From a virus, in IMG/VR virus record IMGVR_UViG_3300032285_003291, positions 1-34,538 of that record: a DNA stretch of 34,538 bases, one strand, 5' to 3'. Under the pieces are notes generated by a model. That model did not search any database. It saw only the letters and a list, made by a program, of their open reading frames with translations, and had not been told where the DNA came from. Below, in pieces: positions 5,667 to 13,256 of the stretch. A program made the translations under genes and the position numbers. Within the stretch, counting starts at the first letter, position 1; each line of letters opens with the position of its first letter.

Positions 5667-6425
5667 ATGGCTAGAAAAAGAAGAAGCAACGATAATCAAT
5701 CCATCGGGATTGATAATGCAATGAAGCAAGTTAAGAGAAGAAAACCAATTGGTACAGATCTTCTTTTGAGTATTGAACCACTCACAGAAAATCAAAAACG
5801 ATTATTTACTTCTTATGCAGAGGGTAAGCATTTAGTTGCTTATGGTACTGCTGGAACAGGAAAAACATTTTGTGTTTTATATAATGCTCTGAAAGATGTT
5901 CTTTCTGAAGTTACACCTTACGAAAAAATCTATCTAGTAAGGTCTCTTGTGCCTACCAGAGAGATTGGATTTCTTCCAGGTAGTCACGACGATAAGGCAT
6001 CACTTTATCAAATTCCTTATAAGAATATGGTAAAGTATATGTTTCAGATGCCATCTGATACTGATTTTGAAATGCTTTATGGTAATTTGAAGTCACAGGA
6101 AACTATTAGTTTTTGGAGTACTTCTTTCATTCGTGGTACAACTTTAGATAACTGTATTATTATAGTTGATGAGTTTTCCAATCTTTCGTTTCATGAAATG
6201 GACTCCATCATTACAAGAGTTGGAGAAAATACAAAGATTATGTTCTGTGGGGATGCAACTCAAAGTGATTTGTTAAAAGCAAATGAACGAAATGGTATTG
6301 TTGATTTTATGAATATATTGAAAAAAATGCCGTCCTTTGATATTGTTGAGTTTGGTGTGAATGATATTGTTCGTTCAGGAATGGTAAAGGAATATATTCT
6401 TGCAAAAATGGAAGCTGGAATGTGA
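5667..6425 (+). CDS. phoH: PhoH-like P-loop ATPase
   Basis: A 252-residue PhoH-family ATPase. The Walker A loop is G60-TAGTGK-T67, the Walker B is IIIVDE at 164-169, and the family motif GFLPGS is at 101-106. A basic N terminus (MARKRRSNDN) precedes the ATPase core. PhoH proteins are phosphate-regulated in some bacteria and widespread in marine phages; an RNA-related NTPase role is often suggested but not settled. The gene ends with ATGTGA, and the next gene starts at the GTG inside it. No key residue is missing. Confidence 0.95.
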   Translation: MARKRRSNDNQSIGIDNAMKQVKRRKPIGTDLLLSIEPLTENQKRLFTSYAEGKHLVAYGTAGTGKTFCVLYNALKDVLSEVTPYEKIYLVRSLVPTREIGFLPGSHDDKASLYQIPYKNMVKYMFQMPSDTDFEMLYGNLKSQETISFWSTSFIRGTTLDNCIIIVDEFSNLSFHEMDSIITRVGENTKIMFCGDATQSDLLKANERNGIVDFMNILKKMPSFDIVEFGVNDIVRSGMVKEYILAKMEAGM

Positions 6426-7102
6426 ACTTCACTCATGTTGATATAAATCTTCCTGAACTTGAAAGGGAGACAATTGATGGTGTAAGATATTATAAAGTAC
6501 CAGAGGGAGATGAGTTATTACGACTTGTCTCCATTACTTCTGTGACCAGTCATAAAAATCGGCAGTTCTTTGCTGATTGGAGAAAGAAAGTAGGAGAAGA
6601 AAAAGCAAATAAAATCACAAAGCAAGCAACCAGTCGTGGAACTGATATGCATACTTTGAGTGAAAATTATTTGAAGAATGAGGAATTTACTTCTGAAGTT
6701 CTTCCAATTTCGCAGATGTTATTTGGAATTGCGAAACCATATTTAAATAAGATAAATAATATTCACGCACTTGAACGATCTTTGTATAGTAAAGTGCTCG
6801 GAATTGCTGGAACTGTTGATTGTATTGCTGAATATAATGAAGAGTTAGCAATTATTGACTTCAAGACTTCGAAGAAACCAAAGCCAAAAGAGTGGATCGA
6901 ACATTATTTCGTACAATGCGCTGCTTATGCTTGCATGTTATATGAAATTACTGGTATAATGGTAAAGAAATTTGTAATCATAATGGCCTGTGAAAACGGA
7001 GAATGTGAAATTTATGAAGAATACGACAAAGGAAAGTACATTAAGTTACTCACCGAATATATTAGAGAATTTGTTAGAGATAAACTTCAATCCTATGAAT
7101 GA
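6422..7102 (+). CDS. PD-(D/E)XK family exonuclease (RecB/MGME1-like)
   Basis: A 226-residue nuclease. The PD-(D/E)XK core reads E118 in a helix, G-T-V-D133, then the IDFKTS motif with D146 and K148, and QCAAY at 165-169 (the Q-x3-Y element of RecB-like enzymes). This arrangement is typical of phage 'exonuclease' genes related to mitochondrial MGME1, which degrade single-stranded DNA ends. The start is GTG 6422, overlapping the phoH stop by 4 bases. It precedes gp33, gp59 and gp32 in one run, which points to DNA recombination or replication. The C terminus overlaps the gp33 start by 8 bases. Confidence 0.85.
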   Translation: MNFTHVDINLPELERETIDGVRYYKVPEGDELLRLVSITSVTSHKNRQFFADWRKKVGEEKANKITKQATSRGTDMHTLSENYLKNEEFTSEVLPISQMLFGIAKPYLNKINNIHALERSLYSKVLGIAGTVDCIAEYNEELAIIDFKTSKKPKPKEWIEHYFVQCAAYACMLYEITGIMVKKFVIIMACENGECEIYEEYDKGKYIKLLTEYIREFVRDKLQSYE

Positions 7103-7349
7103 AGAAATTAAAGAAGAGTTAAGTAATAAATTTCTGTGCCCACAAAAGTTCGCACAAGAAATTGAAGGTATTGTAAAAAATTCAAGTGTTAATTATATTG
7201 ACGCAATTGTATTATATTGTGAAAATAATAGCATTGAGATTGATACAATATCCAAATTAGTTTCAAAACCACTAAAAGAAAAGTTGAAGAATGATGCAAC
7301 TCAACTTAATTTCTTAAAGAAAACCACAAAAGCAAAATTGCCTCTGTGA
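7095..7349 (+). CDS. 33: Late transcription coactivator gp33
   Basis: An 84-residue gp33-like protein. In T4, gp33 joins RNA polymerase (beta flap) to the gp45 sliding clamp and, with the sigma-like gp55, activates late promoters. The family pattern is visible: FAQEIEGIVKNSSVNYIDAI, an acidic ENNSIEIDTI segment, and a hydrophobic/basic end (NFLKKTTKAKLPL). The start is ATG 7095; a longer frame exists upstream but would lie inside the nuclease gene. The ATG-to-stop order 33-59-32 resembles the T4 cluster. The late NATAAATA elements in this window are its expected targets. Confidence 0.8.
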   Translation: MNEEIKEELSNKFLCPQKFAQEIEGIVKNSSVNYIDAIVLYCENNSIEIDTISKLVSKPLKEKLKNDATQLNFLKKTTKAKLPL

Positions 7350-7936
7350 CTGATTTTGAAACATATAAAACTTACTTAGCATTCAAAAATCATTTTACAA
7401 AAGAAACTTATGACTACCACAAGTATTGTGGAAGAAGTCGTGCGTCTAAAGATAGTTTTTATAAAAGGACTGATAGGTACTTTTTTGAAAGATTATCGAG
7501 ACAAAAAAATGACGAAGAAATCAAAGCATATTTTGTTGCAAATTTTGTAGAATGCAGTGATCCAGAAAGATTGTGGATTGGTGATATTATTCGTGAAGGT
7601 GAAGATGTATATAAGGAATGGTTAAAGAAGTCCCAAAGCTTATCTTATTTGTTTAAAACAGAAGCAGAAGTTTTTATTCATAAAAAAAACTTTGAAGAAT
7701 TATTTGATTGTAAAACAGGTAATCATCCAGAAATATTGAAAAAGTATTTACAAAAGGGTATTACACTAGAAACAATTACTATTCTGGATATGATATTGGG
7801 ATATGTAAAGAATTTTGATAAAAAACTTACAGATCCGATTTGGAATTTTGTAAGTTTACGAATTCGAAAATATAGACCATTCCTAAATATTGATGTAGAA
7901 AAGTATAAAAATGTACTTAAGGAGATTGTATTATGA
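7346..7936 (+). CDS. 59: gp59-like DNA helicase loader
   Basis: A 196-residue protein matching T4 gp59 (217 residues), which binds gp32-coated forked DNA and loads the gp41 replicative helicase. The signature is visible: DSFYKRTDRYFFERLSRQ, then FVANFVE..., then WIGDI at about 77-81, and a C-terminal helical domain ending RKYRPFLNIDVEKYKNVLKE, as in T4. It starts at GTG 7346 with a 4-base overlap of the gp33 stop. It overlaps the next gene by 4 bases. It is replication-module protein in the expected position before gp32. Confidence 0.87.
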   Translation: MTDFETYKTYLAFKNHFTKETYDYHKYCGRSRASKDSFYKRTDRYFFERLSRQKNDEEIKAYFVANFVECSDPERLWIGDIIREGEDVYKEWLKKSQSLSYLFKTEAEVFIHKKNFEELFDCKTGNHPEILKKYLQKGITLETITILDMILGYVKNFDKKLTDPIWNFVSLRIRKYRPFLNIDVEKYKNVLKEIVL

Positions 7937-8265
7937 GCAAGTTTTTTCAATCAGAAGTAGTTAGAGCAAATTTGGAAGAACTTGAAGAAATGCAGAAAAG
8001 ACTTTTTAAAGAAATGATGTATGTCCCTTTCTATGATAAAGAACAAAGAAAGGGACATTTGAATTTAATGAAAGAATTTCTAGAAAAACAAAAAGTTTTT
8101 ATTTTTAGGCTTTCACTTTCTGATGACCCAGAAGCAGTAGATATGAAAGAGCGTATGCTTGATTCTGCTGAACTTCTTGGATTTGATAAAAGTCAAGGTT
8201 TTGATGCTTTTTTCAAAATGCTCGAAGGAACTATTAAAGGACTTGAAAATACCCTTGACGACTGA
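7933..8265 (+). CDS. DUF1825-like protein of cyanobacterial type
   Basis: A 110-residue, mostly helical protein. The pattern FFxSExV at the start, then a charged helix, then KGHLNLMKEFLEKQKVFIFRLSLSDD and LLGFDKSQGFDAFFKMLEGTIKGLE aligns well in order and spacing with the cyanobacterial DUF1825 family. Its function is unknown. It sits between gp59 and gp32, overlapping gp59 by 4 bases (ATGA-type), so it is made with the replication proteins. T4 has no gene here, which suggests gain of a host-type gene. The gp32 promoter begins inside its last codons. Confidence 0.72.
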   Translation: MSKFFQSEVVRANLEELEEMQKRLFKEMMYVPFYDKEQRKGHLNLMKEFLEKQKVFIFRLSLSDDPEAVDMKERMLDSAELLGFDKSQGFDAFFKMLEGTIKGLENTLDD

Positions 8266-8283
8266 CCTTATGCGTGTTATACT
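8255..8283 (+). promoter_or_regulatory. sigma70-type promoter for gp32 (TTGACG-17-TATACT)
   Basis: TTGACG at 8255-8260 and TATACT at 8278-8283 with a 17-base spacer, one mismatch from consensus in each box. The start point would be about 8290, leaving a leader of about 39 bases with ACGGAG before the gp32 ATG. It gives gp32 its own transcript, suited to a highly expressed protein. Confidence 0.8.
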
Positions 8284-8328
8284 TGATACGTCAAACACAT
8301 CCCAATACAATTAATACGGAGAATACAA

Positions 8329-9234
8329 ATGTCATTTGCTGATTTAAAGAAGCAATCAAAGATGGGTTCTTTGACCGAGAAACTCATTAAACAAGTTGAG
8401 AAACTCAACGAAACTGGTTCCAAGGATGATGATCGTTTTTGGAAACCTGCTATGGATAAAGGTGGAACTGGTTCTGCTGTAATCCGTTTTCTTCCTGCTG
8501 CTGCTGGTTGTGAATTACCTTGGGCACAGGTTTGGTCTCACGCATTTCAAGGACCTGGTGGTTGGTTGATTGATAACTGCCTAACTACTAATAAGGGTCA
8601 ATGTCCGATTTGTGAAGCAAATCGTGAACTTTGGAATACTGGAAGTAAAGATAATCAGAATATTGTTCGTGATCGTAAGCGTAAACTTTCTTATTACGCA
8701 AACATTTATGTAGTGAAAGATCCTGCTGCTCCTGAAAATGAAGGTAAGGTATTTCTTTATAAGTTTGGTAAGAAAGTTTTTGATAAGATTATGGCTGCGA
8801 TGCAACCAGAGTTTGATGATGAAAAACCCATTAATGCTTTTGATTTCTGGGAAGGTGCAAACTTCAAGTTGAAGCTTCGTAAGGTAGAAGGATATTGGAA
8901 CTATGATAAGTCAGAGTTTGCTGAACCTGGTCCTCTCTTGAATGATGATGATGCTCTTGAGGAAATCTATAAGTCCATTCACGATTTGAATGAATTTACA
9001 GATGAAAAGAACTTTAAATCTTATGAAGATTTGAAGAAGCGTTTGGGATATGTTCTTGGAAATAAGAGTGCGTCTAAGCGTCAAGATCCAGAAACACTTG
9101 ATGAGGAAGAAGAGTTTGTGCCAACAACAAAGAGTGAATCTACATTCACTTCGTCCTCAAAGTCTAGTTCTTCTGTTGATGAAGATGAAGACGATGATGC
9201 TCTTTCTTATTTTCAAAAGTTAGCTGAAAGTTGA
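8329..9234 (+). CDS. 32: Single-stranded DNA-binding protein gp32
   Basis: A 301-residue gp32, the same size as in T4. It coats single-stranded DNA and organises replication, recombination and repair. Basic N-terminal segment (LKKQSKMGSLTEKLIKQ) for cooperative binding; core with the zinc site formed by a His (WSHAF) and three cysteines (NC...QCPIC); and an acidic, Ser-rich C terminus (SVDEDEDDDALSYF) that recruits partner proteins. CGGAG sits 10 bases before the ATG. It has its own promoter at 8255 and a strong terminator at 9264, so it is a monocistronic unit. It closes the plus-strand replication block; the next genes run the other way. Confidence 0.96.
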   Translation: MSFADLKKQSKMGSLTEKLIKQVEKLNETGSKDDDRFWKPAMDKGGTGSAVIRFLPAAAGCELPWAQVWSHAFQGPGGWLIDNCLTTNKGQCPICEANRELWNTGSKDNQNIVRDRKRKLSYYANIYVVKDPAAPENEGKVFLYKFGKKVFDKIMAAMQPEFDDEKPINAFDFWEGANFKLKLRKVEGYWNYDKSEFAEPGPLLNDDDALEEIYKSIHDLNEFTDEKNFKSYEDLKKRLGYVLGNKSASKRQDPETLDEEEEFVPTTKSESTFTSSSKSSSSVDEDEDDDALSYFQKLAES

Positions 9235-9263
9235 TTTTCAAAATCGACTTTTGATTACCTTTT

Positions 9264-9293
9264 CCCCCGAGAAAAATTTCGGGGGATTTTTTT
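9264..9293 (+). terminator. Strong intrinsic terminator after gp32
   Basis: CCCCCGA (9264-9270) pairs with TCGGGGG (9279-9285), followed by A and seven T residues. It is oriented for the plus strand: read from the other strand the hairpin is not followed by a U-run, so the minus-strand gp53 operon may continue into gp32 antisense. A second, AT-rich inverted repeat (about 9227-9251) lies just before it. Confidence 0.9.
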
Positions 9294-9306
9294 GTCTGTA
9301 GGGTTT

Positions 9307-9966
9307 TTATACCCCAGTAAGTCTTGGGTTATATGTTGATTTATTTGTTTGATTAATATAATCAGATGAAGATCCATATTTCATAGAATTTTTCAAGTCA
9401 CTAATCATTACTGATAGATAATCTGGTTTCAATACTCTAATTTTTCTCTTATCTTCATTTAAACTTGTTTCATATTCATAATTGGTCACTTGTTTGGTTG
9501 GATTTAATGTGACTCTACTGTAATCAGTTTTTGAATATGTAATTGTAAAGTTTGAATCAACTTTGAGTCCAGCAGGAATTACAACTCTATTATAATTATC
9601 TAAAACTTCAGTAGTTTCGTGATGATGTATATTTGATATATTTTCATCAGAACCATACTTTTCTAGCATGTAGTTATATAAATCATAATTACTCAATGGC
9701 CATTGTTGTCTTATGTTTGTGATGTTATTTGTATGTAAAATGACCCAATCCAATTCTGAATTGTTATAAACTTTATTTGCAATTTGTTCTGGTCTTTCGT
9801 TGTCTAAAATTTCATAATAAACAAAAGCAGTAATGACATTAATAATATCATTTCTAATTGCTGCTCTTTTAAATATATTTTTGACAGTAATATAGTTTTC
9901 GTTTGAATCTGAATCTGGTAAACGAGAAAGATATTGTAAATTTGGTAGTTCTTTGAAATAACTCAT
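9307..9966 (-). CDS. 53: Baseplate wedge protein gp53
   Basis: A 219-residue gp53-like protein (T4: 196). In T4 it joins neighbouring baseplate wedges and contains a LysM-like fold. The recognisable block is FVYYEILDNERPEQIANKVY followed by ELDWVILHTNNI, the family's most conserved part, at about 47-82. The C-terminal half is beta-rich with a Lys/Asn-rich end. It is the last gene of the minus-strand operon, starting one base beyond the gp48 stop codon. It converges on gp32. Confidence 0.88.
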   Translation of the reverse strand: MSYFKELPNLQYLSRLPDSDSNENYITVKNIFKRAAIRNDIINVITAFVYYEILDNERPEQIANKVYNNSELDWVILHTNNITNIRQQWPLSNYDLYNYMLEKYGSDENISNIHHHETTEVLDNYNRVVIPAGLKVDSNFTITYSKTDYSRVTLNPTKQVTNYEYETSLNEDKRKIRVLKPDYLSVMISDLKNSMKYGSSSDYINQTNKSTYNPRLTGV

Positions 9967-9967
9967 T

Positions 9968-11473
9968 TTAGTAACCTACATCGTCGTTTTGTACTTGATC
10001 CAAATCACCAAGATCTCCAGATCTTGTACTAAAGATAGATGTCTGATAGTCAGTGTTATAAATTGGTTCAAGTTCTGCAAATTGCATCGTAATAGTTACA
10101 GATACTGGTTGCCCTTCGTCATAAGCAGCCCAAGTTCCTTCTGGTGCATAATTTACACTAAAATTAGTCAATGCACAGACTTTGAATTTATTCAATCCAG
10201 AAATGGGATTATTTTTTCCAGTTTTATATCTTAATTTAAAAACATTTGGAGTTCCAAGAAAAAATGAACTTTGTCCTGCTTGTCCAGTTTGTTTTCTTGG
10301 AGACATACCTTGCTTGAAAAAACGAATAATTCTTTTTACATTTCTTGCTTCTTTTGTACTTCTTGGACTCAAACGATAAGCAAATGTAAATTGACGAAGT
10401 TCCGGACTATTAAATAAAAGTTCCAAGTTTGAGTTTGGAACAATTCCAAAACCTCTTGCTAAAATACTTTCCGGTGATACTTCAAATTGTGCCGTTTTAA
10501 GTATTTGTGAAGAAAAAGCAGCGGAAAAAGCTCCTAGAGATTTTGGAGAACCAACTGCAGCACCAACGACATCCTTATATATTGATAATGCTGCTGCTCC
10601 TTTTGCTGCTTGTAATATACCTAAAGGACTTTGCCCTTTTGTTAATAATTGGCCAATTCCTGCAGCACCACCACCAAGAATGCCAGCACCTAAATGTTCT
10701 GACATTTTATTTAATGCAGTTCCAGTTGCACCTGCTGTCATTGCATTCATTTGATCAGAACCCCAAGAAACATTATTGCTGTCTGATATTCCATTTGGAA
10801 TTGGAAGAATAGCTAATCCAATCAGTTCAGATAGTGCAGTATTTCTTTGTATATTATTTTGAATTACACTTGTTGGATTTGTAAAAATACTTTCTGCTCC
10901 TGTTGGTTGGTATCTATATTGTGATATTTCTAGTCTATCTTGTTCTGATGTAATCATATCAATTGGATATGTAAGTAATTTTGTGTCATTGAATAGTGCT
11001 TTTTCATTTGTATTTGCAAAAGCACTACCAGAAACATTAAAAGGAGTTAGTGACGGAATAGGATTCGTAATAGCTCCAAAAATAGCACCAACTTGTTGTA
11101 TAATTCCTTGTGGTCCAGTTGGTGATGTTCCTCCTCCAATTTGTGTATCTTGAGATCCGGCTTTATTTTTTATAAATCCAGGAAGAACACCAGTTCCTGA
11201 TGTTCCTCTTGCTTTTGTGATGCTATTGGTTACATTTTCGTGAACTGTTATTCTTTCTTTTGGATCTGATATTACACCAAGACCATTATTATTCCATACG
11301 CCATTTTCATATATTGCTACTTTTGCTGTTTGGACGCCACCAACAGTGACTATCTCATAAAGCTTTGTATTTCCATTATCTGGATCATAAGTAAGCTGAA
11401 TTTTTCTTTCCCCTACTTGTAGTGGTTGTGGGGATAGTTTGTAGAAATCGTTATTTACTGGTTTTTCAGCCAT
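9968..11473 (-). CDS. 48: Baseplate tail-tube cap protein gp48
   Basis: A 501-residue gp48-like protein that would cap the baseplate hub and start tail-tube assembly. The C-terminal half shows the tube-type fold of the gp48/gp54 group: NSNLELLFNSPELRQFTFAY, SPRSTKEARNVKRIIRFFKQ, and ALTNFSVNYAPEGTWAAYDE followed by QPVSVTITMQFAELE. It is about 140 residues longer than T4 gp48 (364). The extra part is mainly N-terminal and central, Gly/Ala/Ser-rich, with a hydrophobic stretch at about 240-300. It starts directly after the TAA of the upstream gene. Confidence 0.85.
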   Translation of the reverse strand: MAEKPVNNDFYKLSPQPLQVGERKIQLTYDPDNGNTKLYEIVTVGGVQTAKVAIYENGVWNNNGLGVISDPKERITVHENVTNSITKARGTSGTGVLPGFIKNKAGSQDTQIGGGTSPTGPQGIIQQVGAIFGAITNPIPSLTPFNVSGSAFANTNEKALFNDTKLLTYPIDMITSEQDRLEISQYRYQPTGAESIFTNPTSVIQNNIQRNTALSELIGLAILPIPNGISDSNNVSWGSDQMNAMTAGATGTALNKMSEHLGAGILGGGAAGIGQLLTKGQSPLGILQAAKGAAALSIYKDVVGAAVGSPKSLGAFSAAFSSQILKTAQFEVSPESILARGFGIVPNSNLELLFNSPELRQFTFAYRLSPRSTKEARNVKRIIRFFKQGMSPRKQTGQAGQSSFFLGTPNVFKLRYKTGKNNPISGLNKFKVCALTNFSVNYAPEGTWAAYDEGQPVSVTITMQFAELEPIYNTDYQTSIFSTRSGDLGDLDQVQNDDVGY

Positions 11474-11989
11474 TTATGGTGCCGATTGGTTATCTGGATA
11501 ATCCCAAACTCTGGATTTGAATACTGGTTGTCCTCGTTTATCAACAAATCTTTCGGTTGGAAGTAAAGATACTTCTCTCCATTCACTTTCTGGGACCTTG
11601 AAAAAATGACTACCTACACCAGAAAAAAGATAACTATGTAAAGTTTTTCTTGGTGCATTCACATTTCCTGATTTATTTATGTACGAAGCAGCAACTCCCC
11701 CACGGTACTGTGGATTTAGATAATGAAGATTAGAACCAAAGAATGATCCTTTTCTTGGATTGACTTCAATAATATATGTTAGTGGTTGTCTGTCCCAAAA
11801 TTGATACTTTTGTGGATATTTTGCGGAGTACATAAAAAATACTAAATCACCAGGAGTAATAAAGTGTGTATCAATTTCACTTATATCTTCATCTTGATAG
11901 TTTGATAACTCATTCATCAATCGATTTGTGTACCAATCAGTAGAACGATATTTTTTTCCTGCTTCTTTAAGTATTTTATCGGCAATCAT
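11474..11989 (-). CDS. Probable DNA end protector gp2-like protein
   Basis: A 171-residue protein from ATG 11989, which overlaps the gp4 stop as ATGA; an in-frame upstream start (12034) would overlap gp4 by 49 bases and is less likely. The central pattern PGDLVFFMYSAKY, then WDRQPLTYIIEV, FFGSNLHYLNP and a C-terminal SYLFSGVGSHFFKVPESEW with LLPTERFV recalls the T4 gp2 type of phage protein, which shields DNA ends from RecBCD after injection. Its position next to gp4 also fits (T4 has 2-4-53). The match is from memory and moderate. A different small structural protein is possible. Confidence 0.55.
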   Translation of the reverse strand: MIADKILKEAGKKYRSTDWYTNRLMNELSNYQDEDISEIDTHFITPGDLVFFMYSAKYPQKYQFWDRQPLTYIIEVNPRKGSFFGSNLHYLNPQYRGGVAASYINKSGNVNAPRKTLHSYLFSGVGSHFFKVPESEWREVSLLPTERFVDKRGQPVFKSRVWDYPDNQSAP

Positions 11990-12447
11990 ATTTGAATTCC
12001 TAAATCTTTTTCTGTAAATATACGAAACTCCCAATTTCTATCTGAACAATATTCACGACATGCCTTCCATTTTGCTTGATTGACTGCCCAAGTTTTAACT
12101 GAATATGCCCAAGATTTTGTTCGTTTTGGTGGATTTGTGGGTGGTTCTTTTAGATCTTTTGCTGGTTTGATTTCTACAACTACTATTCTTATATTTGCAT
12201 CTTTATCTTTATATTTAAGTTTCATATCTGGAAAATACCTATGAACTTTATTGTCTATTGGTGATACATAAGGAACCCAAAACTCTTCACTTTGATATGA
12301 GATGACATTTTCTGTTAAATCACAATATTGAAACATCTTTAATTCATAAGAAGACCTATAAACAATATTTGTTGGATCTCCGTTATATTTCTGTGGATTT
12401 TTTGGTTTGAACTTTCCTTGTTTATAGTTTTTGCTCTGACCAGACAT
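11986..12447 (-). CDS. 4: Head completion protein gp4
   Basis: A 153-residue gp4 (T4 gp4/gp50, 150 residues), needed to finish DNA-filled heads before tail joining. Family strings are clear: KFKPKNPQKYNGDPTNIVYRSSYE at the start (Arg/Ser), SEEFWVPYVSP, RYFPDM, VVVEIKPAKDLKEPP and a final WAVNQAKWKACREYC with WEFRIFTEKDL. The D-x-n-E-x-K arrangement (FPDM ... VEIKPA) resembles the TnsA/PD-(D/E)XK nuclease fold noted for this family. It is the first gene of the minus-strand late operon, with GATAAATA 22 bases upstream. Confidence 0.93.
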   Translation of the reverse strand: MSGQSKNYKQGKFKPKNPQKYNGDPTNIVYRSSYELKMFQYCDLTENVISYQSEEFWVPYVSPIDNKVHRYFPDMKLKYKDKDANIRIVVVEIKPAKDLKEPPTNPPKRTKSWAYSVKTWAVNQAKWKACREYCSDRNWEFRIFTEKDLGIQI

Positions 12448-12469
12448 ACATAGTATAAGGAATTATACA

Positions 12470-12477
12470 TATTTATC
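12470..12477 (-). promoter_or_regulatory. Late promoter element (GATAAATA) for the gp4-gp53 operon
   Basis: On the minus strand this reads GATAAATA, a NATAAATA match, ending 22 bases before the gp4 ATG. It lies in the 32-base gap between divergent structural genes, where a promoter is required. No equally good plus-strand element is visible in the same gap. Confidence 0.7.
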
Positions 12478-12479
12478 AA

Positions 12480-13229
12480 ATGTCTCCAGCTCCTAATAGG
12501 GGAAAGCCAAATATAGGACCTTTATATGTTAGGATGACTACTCCATCTCCAGGAGGAGTACTTCCTGGAGCAAGAGATATATTTGGAAAACTTTCAGTTA
12601 CGAGTCAATTTAAAGTATCTCTTCAGCTTAATAATGCAGATAGAGAACTGATGGGTTGGTTGAGAACATGTGAATTGACTAATGATGTGAGAGTTGCAAA
12701 TACATTTGATTTCTTTTGTTCCGAAACTGCACTTCCTGGTGCAACATTTGATATGGCAGAAGAAAGTGGAAGTCGTCAAGGAATTATAGAAAGATTTCCA
12801 ACAAGAAGAATATATCCAGATTTTACAATGACTTTCTATGTTGATTATGATTATAAATTGATTCGTTTATTTGAAGAATGGATGAATTATATTAATCCAA
12901 TTTATGATTCATCGGGAATAGTTCCTCCAGATGCAAGAGGACAAGGAAATGCAAAAGATAGTCCAAACTTTTTTAGATTTAAGTATCCCGATAGTTATAA
13001 AAGAATTATTTCGGTTACTAAGTTTGAAAGAGATTTTTTAGAAAATCCAAATAAAAAAGGTGGAATGACTTTATCTCCTCCTTCATTGACTTATAGGATG
13101 ATTGATTCATTTCCTACAAATATTACTGCAATTCCAGTTACTTATGAAGGAAGTACGATTACAAAAACAACAGTATCTTTTAATTACACAAGATATGTGA
13201 TTGAAAAACATAATGGGTCCAGGACATAA
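12480..13229 (+). CDS. Tail-tube-fold baseplate protein, gp54-like
   Basis: A 249-residue structural protein with the features of the gp54/gp19 tube group: a central block (TALPGATFDMAEESGSRQ, then ERFPTRRIYPDFTMTFYVDY and FEEWMNYINPIY) and a C-terminal beta block (MIDSFPTNITAIPVTYEGST, then VSFNYTRYVIE) that parallels T4 gp54, the tail-tube initiator. The N terminus is Pro/Gly-rich. It is shorter than T4 gp54 (320), so assignment to gp54 rather than another tube-fold protein is tentative. It is the first plus-strand gene of the tail block, divergent from gp4. Confidence 0.65.
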   Translation: MSPAPNRGKPNIGPLYVRMTTPSPGGVLPGARDIFGKLSVTSQFKVSLQLNNADRELMGWLRTCELTNDVRVANTFDFFCSETALPGATFDMAEESGSRQGIIERFPTRRIYPDFTMTFYVDYDYKLIRLFEEWMNYINPIYDSSGIVPPDARGQGNAKDSPNFFRFKYPDSYKRIISVTKFERDFLENPNKKGGMTLSPPSLTYRMIDSFPTNITAIPVTYEGSTITKTTVSFNYTRYVIEKHNGSRT

Positions 13230-13235
13230 TAAATA
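13228..13235 (+). promoter_or_regulatory. Late promoter element (AATAAATA) for gp26
   Basis: AATAAATA overlaps the stop of the upstream gene and ends 21 bases before the gp26 ATG (13257). It matches NATAAATA and is placed to transcribe the hub genes. Confidence 0.65.
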
Positions 13236-13256
13236 ACATTACTGTAATTGTATAAC

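Noticed and set aside
10507-10812. Plus-strand 101-residue frame opposite gp48
   Set aside because: His/Leu-rich low-complexity shadow of the Gly/Ala region of gp48; no ribosome-binding site or promoter.
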